Positions 45,266-52,921 of a stretch of 64,000 nt of DNA are shown here, piece after piece; within the stretch, counting starts at the first letter, position 1; each line of letters opens with the position of its first letter. The position numbers were made by a program, and so were the translations under genes. This DNA is from Novosphingobium resinovorum (GTDB taxonomy: Bacteria; Pseudomonadota; Alphaproteobacteria; Sphingomonadales; Sphingomonadaceae). The DNA is taken from the NCBI RefSeq assembly GCF_001742225.1, contig NZ_CP017077.1:248001-312000 (forward strand), given 5' to 3'. The notes beneath the pieces were generated by a model. The model was not told where the DNA came from, made no database searches, and was given only the letters and a program-made list of their open reading frames with translations.

Positions 45266-46319
45266 CGCCACCATCGCCGCGATGGCGGGCGGTGGGCAGT
45301 ACAACCGCCATTCGCGCCTGCAACTGGCCAACCTGCAATCGGCGCTGCCCTTGTGGGAGCACGCGGCGGCGGCCGTGGGGCAGGACAGCGCCGGCCTCGT
45401 GACCATCGCCGACTACGGGGCCTCGCAAGGGCGCAACTCGATGGGGCCGATGGGCCGCGCGATCGACCTGGTGCGCGAGCGGGACGCCGACCGGCCGGTG
45501 CAGGTCGTCCACACCGACTTGCCGTCCAATGATTTCGCCTCGCTGTTCACGCTGCTTGCCGACGATCCGGCGAGCTACCTTCGCGGGCGGGGCGAGGTCC
45601 ATCCGCTCGCGGTCGGACGCTCGTATTTCGACGCGGTGCTGCCGGCGGGGAGCGTCGACCTCGGCTGGTCGTCGAACGCGCTGCACTGGATGAGCCACAG
45701 CCCGGTCGAGGTCGACGATCATGCCTGGGCGACCTTCAGCGCCTGCGCACAGGCACGCTCGGCGGTGGACGCGGTGCTGGCGGACGACTGGCTGCGGTTC
45801 CTGCGCGCGCGCAGCCGCGAGCTGCGGCCGGGCGGGCGCGTGGTCTGCCAGTTCATGGGGCGCGGCGAGGAGCAGCAGGGCTTCGAATGGATGGCCGACC
45901 ATTTCTGGCAGGCGATCCTGGCCCTGCGCGCGGCGGGACAGCTTACCGAAGCGGAGACGCGGCGGATGACCGCGCCCTCGGCGGGCCGCTCGCCCGAGCA
46001 GATCGCGGCGCCGTTCGCGGCGGGGCTGGTGCCCGAACTGGCGCTCGATCACGTGTCGCGCTTCGTCTCGCCCGATCCGTTCTGGGACGAATACCGCGAG
46101 ACCGGCGACGCCGCGCGGCTGGGGGCGCGATGGGCGGCGATGATGCGCGCCGCCAACGGTCCCAACTTCGCCGCGGCGCTGGACTCTGGGCTGGACCCCG
46201 CCCGCGACCGCGACGCGCTGCTCGATGCGCTCACGCAGGAACTGGCGTGGCGGGTCGCCGCCGATCCGCAGCGCAGCGTTTCGTGGAACGTGCTGGTGTC
46301 GATCCGCAAGCGCGGCTGA
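45258..46319 (+). CDS. SABATH-type SAM-dependent carboxyl methyltransferase
   Basis: A 353-residue member of the family of plant salicylate/jasmonate carboxyl methyltransferases. It has GGGQYNRHSRLQLANLQSAL (the SYxxNSxxQ equivalent), the SAM loop IADYGASQGRNSMGPMG, VVHTDLPSNDFASLFTLLAD (the DLPxNDFN motif) and VDLGWSSNALHWMS (the SS-x-LHW motif). These enzymes methylate a carboxylate to its ester. The ATG (45258) lies within the end of the LLM gene. Ester formation in a degradative island is unusual: it may mask an acid group or support uptake or export. The substrate is unknown. Confidence 0.85.
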   Translation: MNSATIAAMAGGGQYNRHSRLQLANLQSALPLWEHAAAAVGQDSAGLVTIADYGASQGRNSMGPMGRAIDLVRERDADRPVQVVHTDLPSNDFASLFTLLADDPASYLRGRGEVHPLAVGRSYFDAVLPAGSVDLGWSSNALHWMSHSPVEVDDHAWATFSACAQARSAVDAVLADDWLRFLRARSRELRPGGRVVCQFMGRGEEQQGFEWMADHFWQAILALRAAGQLTEAETRRMTAPSAGRSPEQIAAPFAAGLVPELALDHVSRFVSPDPFWDEYRETGDAARLGARWAAMMRAANGPNFAAALDSGLDPARDRDALLDALTQELAWRVAADPQRSVSWNVLVSIRKRG

Positions 46320-46322
46320 GTT

Positions 46323-46571
46323 TCAGGCGAAGAACAGCGCCAGCAGGACGCCGCACACCGCGACGACCCATGACTGGAAGGCCCATAGCATCGGCGCCGG
46401 CGCATCGCGCAGTTCCATGAACTCGCGCCCGACGAGCAGGACTTTGGCGAAGGCCACGACGAGGATCACCGCGCCGGAGTTGCCCAGCACGGTCGTCTCG
46501 AACGACAGCAGCGTCGCCGCCACCAGCACCGCCCAGACCAGGACGGCGCGATTGGCCAGGATCGAAGGCAT
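46323..46571 (-). CDS. Cytochrome c oxidase subunit IV-like small membrane protein
   Basis: An 82-residue protein with three hydrophobic segments (ILANRAVLVWAVLVAATLLS; AVILVVAFAKVLLVG; FQSWVVAVCGVLLALFFA) and the loop motif EFMELRDAPAPM. This is the COX4_pro/NorF-like pattern. It lies 15 bases after the subunit III-like gene on the same strand. No catalytic subunit I or II is present, so it probably serves an accessory role in membrane electron transfer or NorE/NorF-like function. Confidence 0.8.
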   Translation of the reverse strand: MPSILANRAVLVWAVLVAATLLSFETTVLGNSGAVILVVAFAKVLLVGREFMELRDAPAPMLWAFQSWVVAVCGVLLALFFA

Positions 46572-46586
46572 CTTGGAATCGTTTCC

Positions 46587-47159
46587 TTACAAGAGATAAA
46601 GCAGCGCGAAGAGGACGATCCACAGCAGGTCGACCAGGTGCCAGAACGCCCCGCTGCCCTCGATCAGCGCCGCACCTCCGGGCATCCTACCGGCCTTGTC
46701 GAAGCGCGAGGCGGCGAAGCACAGCACGCCCAGGCCGATCAGCACGTGGACGAGGTGGATGGCCGTGAACATGTAATAGTAGATCGAGAAGCTGTTGGTG
46801 TTGAGCGTGAAGCCGTGGCTGATCTTGGCCGCGTATTCGAACGTCTTGACCACCACGAAGCCCGATCCCAGCGCGATCGTGGCCAGCAGCAGCGGCCGGG
46901 CCCGCCGGTCGTCGCGGCGCACGGCGGCGACGGCCTGCGCCATGCACAAGCTGCTGGTCAGCAGCAACAGCGTGTTGAGCAGGCCGAGCTGCCGGTCGAG
47001 CAGTCGCCGCGAGGCTTCGAACAGCGCATATTCCTGCCGGTGCGCCACGGCGTAAGTGATGAAGAAGACGGCGAACACCACCAGGTCGCCGCCGATGAAC
47101 ACCCACAGGCCTTCCTCGCCCGGCACATGCCCGCCGGATCGGCGTTCGGCGGTGGTCAT
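46587..47159 (-). CDS. Cytochrome c oxidase subunit III-like protein (NorE-like)
   Basis: A 190-residue membrane protein with five hydrophobic segments, from EEGLWVFIGGDLVVFAVFFI to HLVDLLWIVLFALLYLL, and the heme-copper subunit III signature HLVHVLIGLGVL and EGSGAFWHLVDLLW. It is shorter than seven-helix subunit III and matches the five-helix NorE/quinol-oxidase type. Its ATG overlaps the stop of the upstream 7-TM gene and the subunit IV-like gene follows. The trio lacks subunits I and II here. Confidence 0.9.
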   Translation of the reverse strand: MTTAERRSGGHVPGEEGLWVFIGGDLVVFAVFFITYAVAHRQEYALFEASRRLLDRQLGLLNTLLLLTSSLCMAQAVAAVRRDDRRARPLLLATIALGSGFVVVKTFEYAAKISHGFTLNTNSFSIYYYMFTAIHLVHVLIGLGVLCFAASRFDKAGRMPGGAALIEGSGAFWHLVDLLWIVLFALLYLL

Positions 47160-47857
47160 GCCTCGGCCAGCGCGTCGCGCTTGATCGCCGCCAGCATCGC
47201 CACGATCATCAGGTTGAACCAGATGCCGAACACCACCGCCGGCACCCAGAAGGCGAGCACCCCGTTCCATGCGAAGGGGCCGGTCTTGAACAGGCCGACG
47301 GCGAAGCCGGGCAGCAGCAGCAGGCCGGTCCACAAGTTCATGTAGCCCAGCCAGCGCGGGAGAATGGGCCGGGCGCGCTTGTCCTGCAGGATCGCCACCC
47401 CGGTGACGACATTCTGCACGAAGGCCGGCACCGCGGGCATGACGAACAGGAAGAAGGCGATGTCGCTCAGCATCGCGATCTCGGCGTCGGGCCGGTCGGT
47501 GCGATAGGCGGCGACGGTGAAGAACAGGCCCGCGAAGAACAGGGTGACGAAGCCGTAGGCGAAGATCATCACGAAGGCCCAGGTGAGCGGCGAGATCGCG
47601 CCTTCGATCTTCTTGAGGAACGTTGCGACGGCGGCGAGGAAGGGGAAGAACAGCACCGACGCAGAGGTGATGAGGATCCCCCCGACGAGGATCCCGGTCT
47701 GGTGTGCGCGGTAGTAGTCGGCCACCTGCGCCACCGGCAGCGCGGGGTCGAGCGGCGGAAACATGCGTGCGAGCGGCCAGATGCCGACGAACATCAGCGT
47801 CCCGGCCAGCGCCCCCATGTACGTGCACAGCTTCATGGTCGTGCTCTTGGTGTCCAT
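47156..47857 (-). CDS. Polytopic membrane protein, unknown, paired with COX III/IV-like genes
   Basis: A 233-residue protein with about six or seven membrane segments (for example YMGALAGTLMFVGIWPLARM, GGILITSASVLFFPFLAAVA, WAFVMIFAYGFVTLFFAGLF, FWVPAVVFGIWFNLMIVAML). I do not recognise a named family; it has the feel of DUF4386-like proteins. It starts the three-gene operon and overlaps the subunit III-like gene by 4 bases. It could be a partner of that protein in a membrane complex or a transporter for pathway intermediates. Confidence 0.7.
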   Translation of the reverse strand: MDTKSTTMKLCTYMGALAGTLMFVGIWPLARMFPPLDPALPVAQVADYYRAHQTGILVGGILITSASVLFFPFLAAVATFLKKIEGAISPLTWAFVMIFAYGFVTLFFAGLFFTVAAYRTDRPDAEIAMLSDIAFFLFVMPAVPAFVQNVVTGVAILQDKRARPILPRWLGYMNLWTGLLLLPGFAVGLFKTGPFAWNGVLAFWVPAVVFGIWFNLMIVAMLAAIKRDALAEA

Positions 47858-47997
47858 GTTCCCTCCCCCGATCCGGTGCCCTGCCCGGCGATCGCGGCAT
47901 GCTGGCGGGTCGCGGGGCGCACACCACCCGCCTTCGGATAGGGTTCCGGGCAGGCTCGGCGAGCCGATAAGAGCGCGCGGACAAAGGAGCAGTGACG

Positions 47998-48375
47998 ATG
48001 ACCGATACCGAGGCGAACAAGGCGGTGGCCCGTCGTTACATGCAGGCGGTCGAGGACGGCGACCTGGCTACGATCGAGGCCCTGCAGCACCCCGACTGCA
48101 CGTGGTGGATACTGGGCTATGGCGACATGAGCCGCGCGGATTTCATCGCCAGCGTCACCGGCGGGCTGCTCAGCGCCAGGCATCGCAAGGCCGAAGTGGT
48201 GGGCCTCACCGCCGAGGGAGACCGGGTGGCGGTGGAAGTGCGCGGCGAAATGGTGTTCCCCGACCGGGTTTATCGCAACGAATACCACAACCTGCTGATC
48301 GTCCGTGACGGCCAGATCGTTTCGGGCCGGGAATATATGGACACCCGGGCGGCGGCTGAGGCATTCCCCGCCTGA
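47998..48375 (+). CDS. NTF2-like (SnoaL-type) protein
   Basis: A 125-residue protein with the SnoaL pattern: NKAVARRYMQAVEDGDLATI, HPDCTWWILGYGDMSRADFI, RVAVEVRGEMVFPDRVYRNE and YHNLLIVRDGQIVSGREYMD. This ketosteroid-isomerase-like fold serves isomerisation or hydration steps. I use ATG 47998; a GTG two codons upstream (47992) is possible. It differs clearly from the protein at 41038. It precedes the SDR by about 70 bases and probably shares its transcript. Confidence 0.8.
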   Translation: MTDTEANKAVARRYMQAVEDGDLATIEALQHPDCTWWILGYGDMSRADFIASVTGGLLSARHRKAEVVGLTAEGDRVAVEVRGEMVFPDRVYRNEYHNLLIVRDGQIVSGREYMDTRAAAEAFPA

Positions 48376-48447
48376 GCAGGTCCTTCCGTGTCCGCGCGGG
48401 GGAGAGGCGAAAGCAGCGGCGGTCAGCGCCCGGACAGGAGACGGTGT

Positions 48448-49284
48448 TTGAGCAGCAGGAATGAAGACCTCGCAGGACGAGTCGCGATCGTGACCGGGGC
48501 GGGGCAGGGCATCGGCCACGAAGTGGCGACGGTCCTGGCGGAGCGCGGCGCGACGGTGGTTCTGGCCGACATTCTCGGCGACAAGGTGGACGCCGCCGCG
48601 CTGGCGCTGGGCGAGCGGGGCCTGAAGGCCGACGCGATCGCCTTCGATCTGGGCGACGAGGCGGCGGTGGCCGATGCCGTGGTGCGGATCGTGGGCCGGC
48701 ATGGCCGGATCGACATCGTCCACAACAACGCCGCCTACCAGACGAACGAGCAGCGCGCCGGCGACCTCGACGTGATCCACCTCGATACGGGGGCCTGGGA
48801 CAAGGCGTTCACGGTCAACGCGCGCGGGCCGATGCTGCTGTGCAAGCACGCCCTGCCGACGATGATCGCCGCCGGCGGCGGCGTGCTGATCCATTCGGCC
48901 TCGGGCTTCGGCCTGCTGGGCGAGATGACGCTCACCGCCTATGGCGCGTCGAAGGCCGCGCTCATCAACCTGAGCCGCTTCTTGGCGACGCAGTACGGCA
49001 AGCAGGGCATCCGCTCGAACGTGATCGCGATCGGCTTCGTGCTCAGCGAAACGGCGGTGGAATCGACGCCGCAGGTCGTCAAGGACGTGCTGCTCGATCA
49101 CCACCTCAACCCCGAACTCGGCAGCCCGCGCGACATCGCCAACGTCGTCGCCTTCCTCGCTTCGGACGAATCCCGCTTCGTCAACGGCGCGCTGATCCCC
49201 GTCGACGGCGGGTTCACCGCGCACCAGCCGACGATGGTCGATTTCCAGAAGCTGTTCGCGGCGGCCGGAAGCAACCAGTTGTAA
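48448..49284 (+). CDS. SDR family oxidoreductase
   Basis: A 278-residue SDR: TGAGQGIG near residue 17, VHNNAAY, IHSASGFGLLGEMTLTAYGA with catalytic Ser and Tyr165, then Lys169 in YGASK. ADILGD after beta2 suggests NAD(H). No in-frame ATG exists near the N-terminus. TTG 48448 has AGGAG seven bases before it and gives LSSRNEDLAGRVAIVTG, so I choose it. It resembles the SDR at 41425 closely in its C-terminal SESRFVNGALIPVDGG region. It probably oxidises an alcohol in the same pathway. Confidence 0.9.
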   Translation: MSSRNEDLAGRVAIVTGAGQGIGHEVATVLAERGATVVLADILGDKVDAAALALGERGLKADAIAFDLGDEAAVADAVVRIVGRHGRIDIVHNNAAYQTNEQRAGDLDVIHLDTGAWDKAFTVNARGPMLLCKHALPTMIAAGGGVLIHSASGFGLLGEMTLTAYGASKAALINLSRFLATQYGKQGIRSNVIAIGFVLSETAVESTPQVVKDVLLDHHLNPELGSPRDIANVVAFLASDESRFVNGALIPVDGGFTAHQPTMVDFQKLFAAAGSNQL

Positions 49285-49320
49285 GCCCTTCTAAGCACCG
49301 CCCAGGCGCGCGTTGCCGAC

Positions 49321-49365
49321 CCTATCTTTCTGCAGGTTGCCGGGCGGCGATCGGCCCTATCTTTC
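49321..49365. promoter_or_regulatory. Tandem CCTATCTTTC repeats before the Rieske gene
   Basis: CCTATCTTTC occurs at 49321-49330 and again at 49356-49365, 35 bases apart, just upstream of the Rieske oxygenase start at 49417. Two CCTATCT copies 38 bases apart also lie in the SDR/GntR divergent promoter at 55447 and 55485. The shared motif and spacing suggest one regulator, perhaps the GntR protein. Confidence 0.45.
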
Positions 49366-49416
49366 GCGTCTCGGACCCCCGCGGACACGGGGGCCGGCAC
49401 AGGACGGGAGAGGACG

Positions 49417-50631
49417 ATGCGCGAAGCGGCACTGGAACTGCTCAAGCGGACGATGGACGAACAGCTCGGGCGGTCGGATCATCCGGCGGAGTTTCCGGCT
49501 CTGCCGCCGATCCCCGCCGGGCGCTATACCGACCCGCGCTTCGCCGCGCTGGAAAACGACAGGCTGTGGACCGGAAGCTGGCTGCTCGCCGCGATCGAAA
49601 GCGAACTGCCGCAGCCGGGCGCTTATCGCCTGTTCGAGAATCTCGACCGTTCGGTGATCGTGTCGCGCGGCAAGGACGGACGGATCCGGGCTTTCCACAA
49701 TACTTGCCGCCATCGCGGATCACCGCTGCTGCTGGAACCGCAGGGCCGCGCGATGCGCTTCATCTGCCCCTATCATTCCTGGGGCTATGACCTGGAAGGC
49801 ACGCTGCGCTCGGTGCCGGGGCAGAGCGACTTTCCCTGCCTCGACAAGGCGGAGAACGGCCTGGTCGAAGTGCGCTGCGAAAGCCATCGCGGGTTCGTGT
49901 TCGTCAACTTCGACGCCGATGCGGCCCCGCTCGCGGATTTCCTGGGCGAATTCGTCGCGCTGACCGAGGGCTATCCGCTGGAGCGGCTGGTCGTGAAGGA
50001 CCGCTTCCTGATCGAGATGGATTGCAACTGGAAGATCGCCTACCACAACTTCCTCGAAATCTACCACGTCAACACCGTCCACCCGCGCACGCTGGCGCCG
50101 CACCTGGATTCCAGCAGCTTCGTGATCGCGCTCTACGAAGGCGGGCACATGCGGTTCGGGACGCGCAAGAAGGGCGGAGACTCGCTGTTCGAGACGCCGC
50201 CCGTCCAGCCCGGCGACATCGCCGAGGTGTTCCTCGAAAACACGATCGCGCTGCCGACTTTCCCGAACACGTTCTTCTCGCTCGATCCGGTCGGCTTCAA
50301 CCTGCAGTGCTTCTGGCCGGCCGGGCCCGACCGTTCGATCATGGAAGTGCGCCAGCTCGGCTGGGCCTCGGACAGCGAGGCGGACAAGACGTTCTGGTCG
50401 GGCATGCGGACCGCGACCGAGCACATCCTGTCCGAAGACATGTGCCTGTTCGCCAATATCCAGCAGTCGCTGCGCAACGGCGCGCTGCCCGCGGTCGTCA
50501 CCGGCTACCAGGAGCGCGCGCTCTACTGGTTCGAGGAGGAGATCGACCGCCGGATCGGGCCGGAGCATATCCCGGCGGAGTTGCGCGTCGAACCGCGCAT
50601 CAGTGCGTTCATGGCACCGCGCAGCGCCTGA
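49417..50631 (+). CDS. Rieske non-heme iron oxygenase, alpha subunit type
   Basis: A 404-residue oxygenase. The Rieske [2Fe-2S] cluster ligands are CRHRG (Cys97, His99) and CPYHSW (Cys117, His120). The mononuclear iron site follows in NFLEIYHVNTVHP with two His after an Asn/Glu pair, and a late Asp region. It matches ring-hydroxylating or demethylating Rieske enzymes of the choline/carnitine-like and aromatic groups. No beta subunit or reductase is adjacent, so it may be a homotrimer served by the reductase at 61995-63167. It could hydroxylate or O-/N-demethylate the substrate. Confidence 0.9.
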   Translation: MREAALELLKRTMDEQLGRSDHPAEFPALPPIPAGRYTDPRFAALENDRLWTGSWLLAAIESELPQPGAYRLFENLDRSVIVSRGKDGRIRAFHNTCRHRGSPLLLEPQGRAMRFICPYHSWGYDLEGTLRSVPGQSDFPCLDKAENGLVEVRCESHRGFVFVNFDADAAPLADFLGEFVALTEGYPLERLVVKDRFLIEMDCNWKIAYHNFLEIYHVNTVHPRTLAPHLDSSSFVIALYEGGHMRFGTRKKGGDSLFETPPVQPGDIAEVFLENTIALPTFPNTFFSLDPVGFNLQCFWPAGPDRSIMEVRQLGWASDSEADKTFWSGMRTATEHILSEDMCLFANIQQSLRNGALPAVVTGYQERALYWFEEEIDRRIGPEHIPAELRVEPRISAFMAPRSA

Positions 50632-50676
50632 CGGGCTGTGAAGGGGCGCGCCGTTCGGGGCGCCCCTTTCCTCCGG

Positions 50677-51810
50677 TTACGCCCCCATCGCGGCGAAGCA
50701 GGTGCGCAGTTCCTGTACGAATAGGTCCGGCTGTTCGAACGCGGCGAAGTGGCCGCCTGCCGGCAGCTCGTTCCAGTGGACGAGGTGGGGGTAGCTGCGC
50801 TCGGCCCAGCGGCGGCTGGGACGGAAGATCTCCTGCGCGAAGATGCTCACCCCCACCGGCAGTTCCAGCGTCTGCGCCCGGAACGCGTTGGCGCTTTCCC
50901 AATAAAGCCGTCCCGAGGACACGGCGGTGTTGTTCAGCCAATAGAGGCTGATATTGTCGAGCATGGCGTCGCGCGACAGCGCGTCTTCGGGATCGCCGCG
51001 GTTGTCGGTCCAGGCCTGGAACTTCTCGTAGATCCACGCCGCCTGGCCGACGGGGGAATCGGCGAGCGCATAGCCGATCGTCTGCGGGCGGGTGCTCTGC
51101 AGCTTGGCATACCCGGAATCATGGTCCTGGTAATGCTGCATCCGCGCGACCGTCTTCGCCTCGGCTTCGGTAAGGTCGGCGAAATCGCTCTCCTCGGGGA
51201 ACACCAGCGGCATGTTGAGGTGGACGCCGGTGCATTCCGGCGGGCGGGCCATGGCGATCGCGGTCGTCACCGCCGCGCCCCAGTCGCCGCCTTGCGCGAA
51301 GAAGCGGGCATATCCCAGCCGCCGCATCAGCCGGATCCAGGCATCGGCGATCTTCTCGACCCCCCAGCCGGTGCCGCTGGGCCTTTCGGAAAAGCCGTAG
51401 CCGGGCAGCGAGGGGATCACGACGTCGAACGCCGGCGCATCGGGCGCGTCCGGCGCGGTGAGCGGGACGATCACGTTCAGGAATTCAAGCACCGAGCCGG
51501 GCCAGCCGTGCGTCAGCAGCAGCGGCGTGGCGCCGGGCCGGGGGCTGCACACGTGGATGAAGTGGATCGCCAGCCCGTCGATCTGCGTGGTGAACTGCGG
51601 CAGCGCGTTCAGCGCGGCCTCGCAGGCGCGCCAGTCGTAGCCGTGGCGCCAGTAGTCGCACAAGGCCCGCAGCCGGGCGATGGGCACGCCCTGGCTCCAG
51701 TCCTCGACCGTCTGCGGCTCGGGCCAGCGCGCGGCGTCGAGGCGGCGGTGGAGGTCCTCGATCGCGGCTTGCGGGATGGCGACGGTGAATGGGGTGATCG
51801 CGTCCGACAT
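50677..51810 (-). CDS. Epoxide hydrolase (alpha/beta hydrolase, EHN type)
   Basis: A 377-residue protein with the N-terminal EHN domain (FTVAIPQAAIEDLHRRLDAA, WPEPQTVEDWSQGVP) and an alpha/beta hydrolase core: LLTHGWPGSVLEF with the HGWP oxyanion motif, FFAQGGDWGAAVTTAIA with the nucleophilic Asp, and VHWNELPAGGHFAAFEQPDL with the catalytic His. It opens epoxides to diols in the microsomal-type way, which pairs well with the P450 of this island. ATG 51810 lies 5 bases after the APH-fold gene stop; same operon. Confidence 0.9.
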   Translation of the reverse strand: MSDAITPFTVAIPQAAIEDLHRRLDAARWPEPQTVEDWSQGVPIARLRALCDYWRHGYDWRACEAALNALPQFTTQIDGLAIHFIHVCSPRPGATPLLLTHGWPGSVLEFLNVIVPLTAPDAPDAPAFDVVIPSLPGYGFSERPSGTGWGVEKIADAWIRLMRRLGYARFFAQGGDWGAAVTTAIAMARPPECTGVHLNMPLVFPEESDFADLTEAEAKTVARMQHYQDHDSGYAKLQSTRPQTIGYALADSPVGQAAWIYEKFQAWTDNRGDPEDALSRDAMLDNISLYWLNNTAVSSGRLYWESANAFRAQTLELPVGVSIFAQEIFRPSRRWAERSYPHLVHWNELPAGGHFAAFEQPDLFVQELRTCFAAMGA

Positions 51811-51815
51811 GGCGT

Positions 51816-52910
51816 TCAGAACGTGACACCGAGGGCGTCTACGGTGCCCAGGTCCTCGCCCGCGACGAAGATGCGCTCGACGATGTGCAGGCCCTTCTGG
51901 CCCCATTCGTCCATGTTCGCGATCCACGCCTGCATCGCGTAAGGCGGCCAGCGGCGGTAGTATTCCCAAAGCGTGTCGTCATCCGGCACGCCTTGCGCCC
52001 CGGTCTCGACCAGGCACTGGCGATAGTGGCGCAGCAGGTCGCGGTCGTTGGCGCGGCGCTCGTCGATGGTCAGCGCGCCGAGGATGAAATACGTGAAATC
52101 GCGGATCGGGCGTCCCTTGCGCACCAGTTGCCAGTCCAGCCACACGCGTTCGCCATCCGGGCGGACGTAGCTGTTGCCCTGGTGGCTGTCGCCGTGGACC
52201 AGGCACCAGGGGCCCTGCTCCTTGGTCTGCGCGAAATCGATCAGCGCGTCGAACACGGTGTGCAGGCGCGAGAGGTTGCCCTTGATCCATGCCGGCAGGA
52301 AGGCCTGGTATTCCGCCTTGACGTGATTGCGCTCGGCGAAGCTGTACATCATGTGCAACTGCTGCGTGTCGACCGGGGTGGCCATCGAGACCGGCACCCA
52401 ATCCGCCGCGTGCAGCACCGGGCTGTCCCAGAAGGCGCCGTGGATGCGTGCCAGACTGGCCACCGCGCGCGCTGCTTCCTCGACACCCATGTGATCGGTG
52501 CTGATACCGAAGTGGCCGCCCTCGATCGACAGGTCCTCCATCATCACCAGCCCTTGGCCGCTGTCGGCGCGCGGGTCCCAGGCTTCGAAGTAGGAGCGCG
52601 GTGCGGGGAAGGCGACGTGGCCGCGGAAGTCCTCGTAGAAACGCGCTTCCAGGCGGCAGATGCCCTGGCTTTCGAACTGCGCCCAGTTGGCCTTAAGGCA
52701 CACGTTCTGCGGGATGCCCGCCGCCTTGCCGACGTCGTTGAGCGTCAGCTTGACCTGGTACTTGGTGGTGTGGCTGTTGCGCAGGAAGACCTTTTCCATC
52801 GCTTCCACGACGATGCCGGGATAGCGCGGCTGCATGATTGCGGTCAACCACTGCGGGGTCACGTCTTCAAGGCGGGCAGGGATGCCAACCGGATTCGCCA
52901 ATACCGTCAT
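51816..52910 (-). CDS. APH-fold phosphotransferase (ecdysteroid kinase/CHK-like)
   Basis: A 364-residue kinase-like protein. It has LVMMEDLS in the hinge region, the catalytic loop WCLVHGDSHQGNSYV and the metal-binding WLDWQLVRKGRPIRDFTYFI. The FRNSHTTKYQVKL-type N-lobe and the VCLKANWAQF Lys strand fit the EcKinase/DUF1679 branch, which phosphorylates hydroxyl groups on steroid-like or other small molecules. Its neighbours are a flavin desaturase-like gene upstream (11 bases) and the epoxide hydrolase downstream. A kinase step in the pathway is inferred; the acceptor is unknown. Confidence 0.85.
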   Translation of the reverse strand: MTVLANPVGIPARLEDVTPQWLTAIMQPRYPGIVVEAMEKVFLRNSHTTKYQVKLTLNDVGKAAGIPQNVCLKANWAQFESQGICRLEARFYEDFRGHVAFPAPRSYFEAWDPRADSGQGLVMMEDLSIEGGHFGISTDHMGVEEAARAVASLARIHGAFWDSPVLHAADWVPVSMATPVDTQQLHMMYSFAERNHVKAEYQAFLPAWIKGNLSRLHTVFDALIDFAQTKEQGPWCLVHGDSHQGNSYVRPDGERVWLDWQLVRKGRPIRDFTYFILGALTIDERRANDRDLLRHYRQCLVETGAQGVPDDDTLWEYYRRWPPYAMQAWIANMDEWGQKGLHIVERIFVAGEDLGTVDALGVTF

Positions 52911-52921
52911 CGCCCGCTCTC

